Part shown: in pieces, positions 63,631 through 64,000 of the stretch
Numbering within the stretch: the first letter of the stretch is position 1
Layout: each line of letters begins with the position of its first letter
From: Porphyra umbilicalis
Taxonomy: Eukaryota > Rhodophyta > Bangiophyceae > Bangiales > Bangiaceae
Assembly: GCA_002049455.2 (NCBI GenBank)
Contig: KV919039.1
Location: forward strand, 1-64,000
DNA length: 64,000 nt
Direction: 5' to 3'
Position numbers and translations under genes: made by a program
Notes under the pieces: generated by a model
Told to the model about the DNA's origin: nothing
What the model saw: only the letters and a program-made list of their open reading frames with translations
The model's database searches: none

Positions 63631-64000
63631 AAGTACCTACGATGCAGATAATTCCCTCCAATGCATGGCACTACCCAATATGGATTGACACGCCCCGCTT
63701 TCAGCACCGGACAATCCGACGAGCTCACCCAGACACATGCGCCGCAGGCGCTCACACGACGCAGTAGCACGCCACAAAAGCGACACACCACCGACCACCC
63801 GGCTTCTGAGCACCAGCGCCCACAGCCACGAGTACAACTCCTCTGGCGTAGTACTACACTGACTGTGTCTAGTGTGACGGTCCGTCACATGGCCCCCACA
63901 CTCCGGGATCCAGATTCCTCGGAAATATGCCCCACTAACGCATATTTCAAATTGTTCCGTTGGCGATCCACTTGTGATCATCTCGTGGCTCACCAACCAC
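63631..64000. other. Window end, no recognised gene
   Basis: Unique moderate-GC DNA with short frames only. Confidence 0.4.

Noticed and set aside
1-64000. Retroviral, LTR, Polinton or other capsid-bearing fossils
   Set aside because: No reverse transcriptase, integrase, capsid or envelope motif was recognised in any frame I read.
1-64000. tRNA and rRNA genes
   Set aside because: A few TTCGAACC-like words (for example near 1934, 42511 and 39705) were looked at, but none sits in a cloverleaf.

Overview
The window is nuclear DNA from a GC-rich eukaryote, most likely a unicellular or simple protist or alga. Genes carry short spliceosomal introns of about 140 to 590 nt. Coding regions are very rich in Ala, Gly and Pro codons, and G or C homopolymers of 8 to 16 are common. 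TATA boxes, Kozak-like ACCATGG starts and an AATAAA signal are visible. Six of eight inferred introns in recognised host genes begin GTACGT. A bangiophyte red alga (Porphyra/Pyropia-like) would fit the composition, but no gene here proves it, so the lineage is a low-confidence inference.

Layout. 0-5 kb: a small unknown ORF, two copies of a dispersed repeat carrying a 9-bp minisatellite, and between them a 2-oxoglutarate/Fe(II) dioxygenase-like gene with one in-frame TGA. 5.4-10.2 kb: a TATA box, a zinc-knuckle ORF, then a Fanzor (eukaryotic TnpB-like RNA-guided nuclease) whose RuvC and zinc-finger half is intact, followed directly by three tight hairpins that are the best candidate for its guide RNA. 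10.2-12.9 kb: a 2.7-kb inverted-repeat element with a smaller palindromic element nested in it. 13.1-18.3 kb: host genes SF3A1 (+) and an AGC kinase (-). 19.5-24.5 kb: a hAT-type non-autonomous element and gene-poor repeat-rich DNA. 24.5-35.2 kb: the main host gene cluster, with a DEK-C/double SWIB protein, an MDR zinc-type oxidoreductase, TSPO (-), phosphatidylinositol synthase (+) and a ZIP metal transporter. 37.0-41.8 kb: a type I membrane protein and a secreted choice-of-anchor-A protein, both (-). 42-64 kb: mainly mobile DNA. It holds a hAT deletion derivative with a perfect 8-bp target duplication, a perfect 49-bp palindrome, a large DDE transposase, Tc1/mariner relics and MITEs, a BED/hAT transposase, minisatellites, and two copies of a hairpin-forming dispersed repeat.

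How the parts relate. The host genes are housekeeping: splicing (SF3A1), signalling (AGC kinase), chromatin (DEK-C/SWIB), inositol lipid synthesis, metal transport and tetrapyrrole/sterol binding (TSPO). They do not form a pathway. SF3A1, a conserved essential gene, changes frame three times and each time at a homopolymer, so homopolymer lengths in this assembly are suspect. That matters for the Fanzor, whose main frame break is also at a G16 run. No retrovirus-like or capsid-bearing element was recognised.
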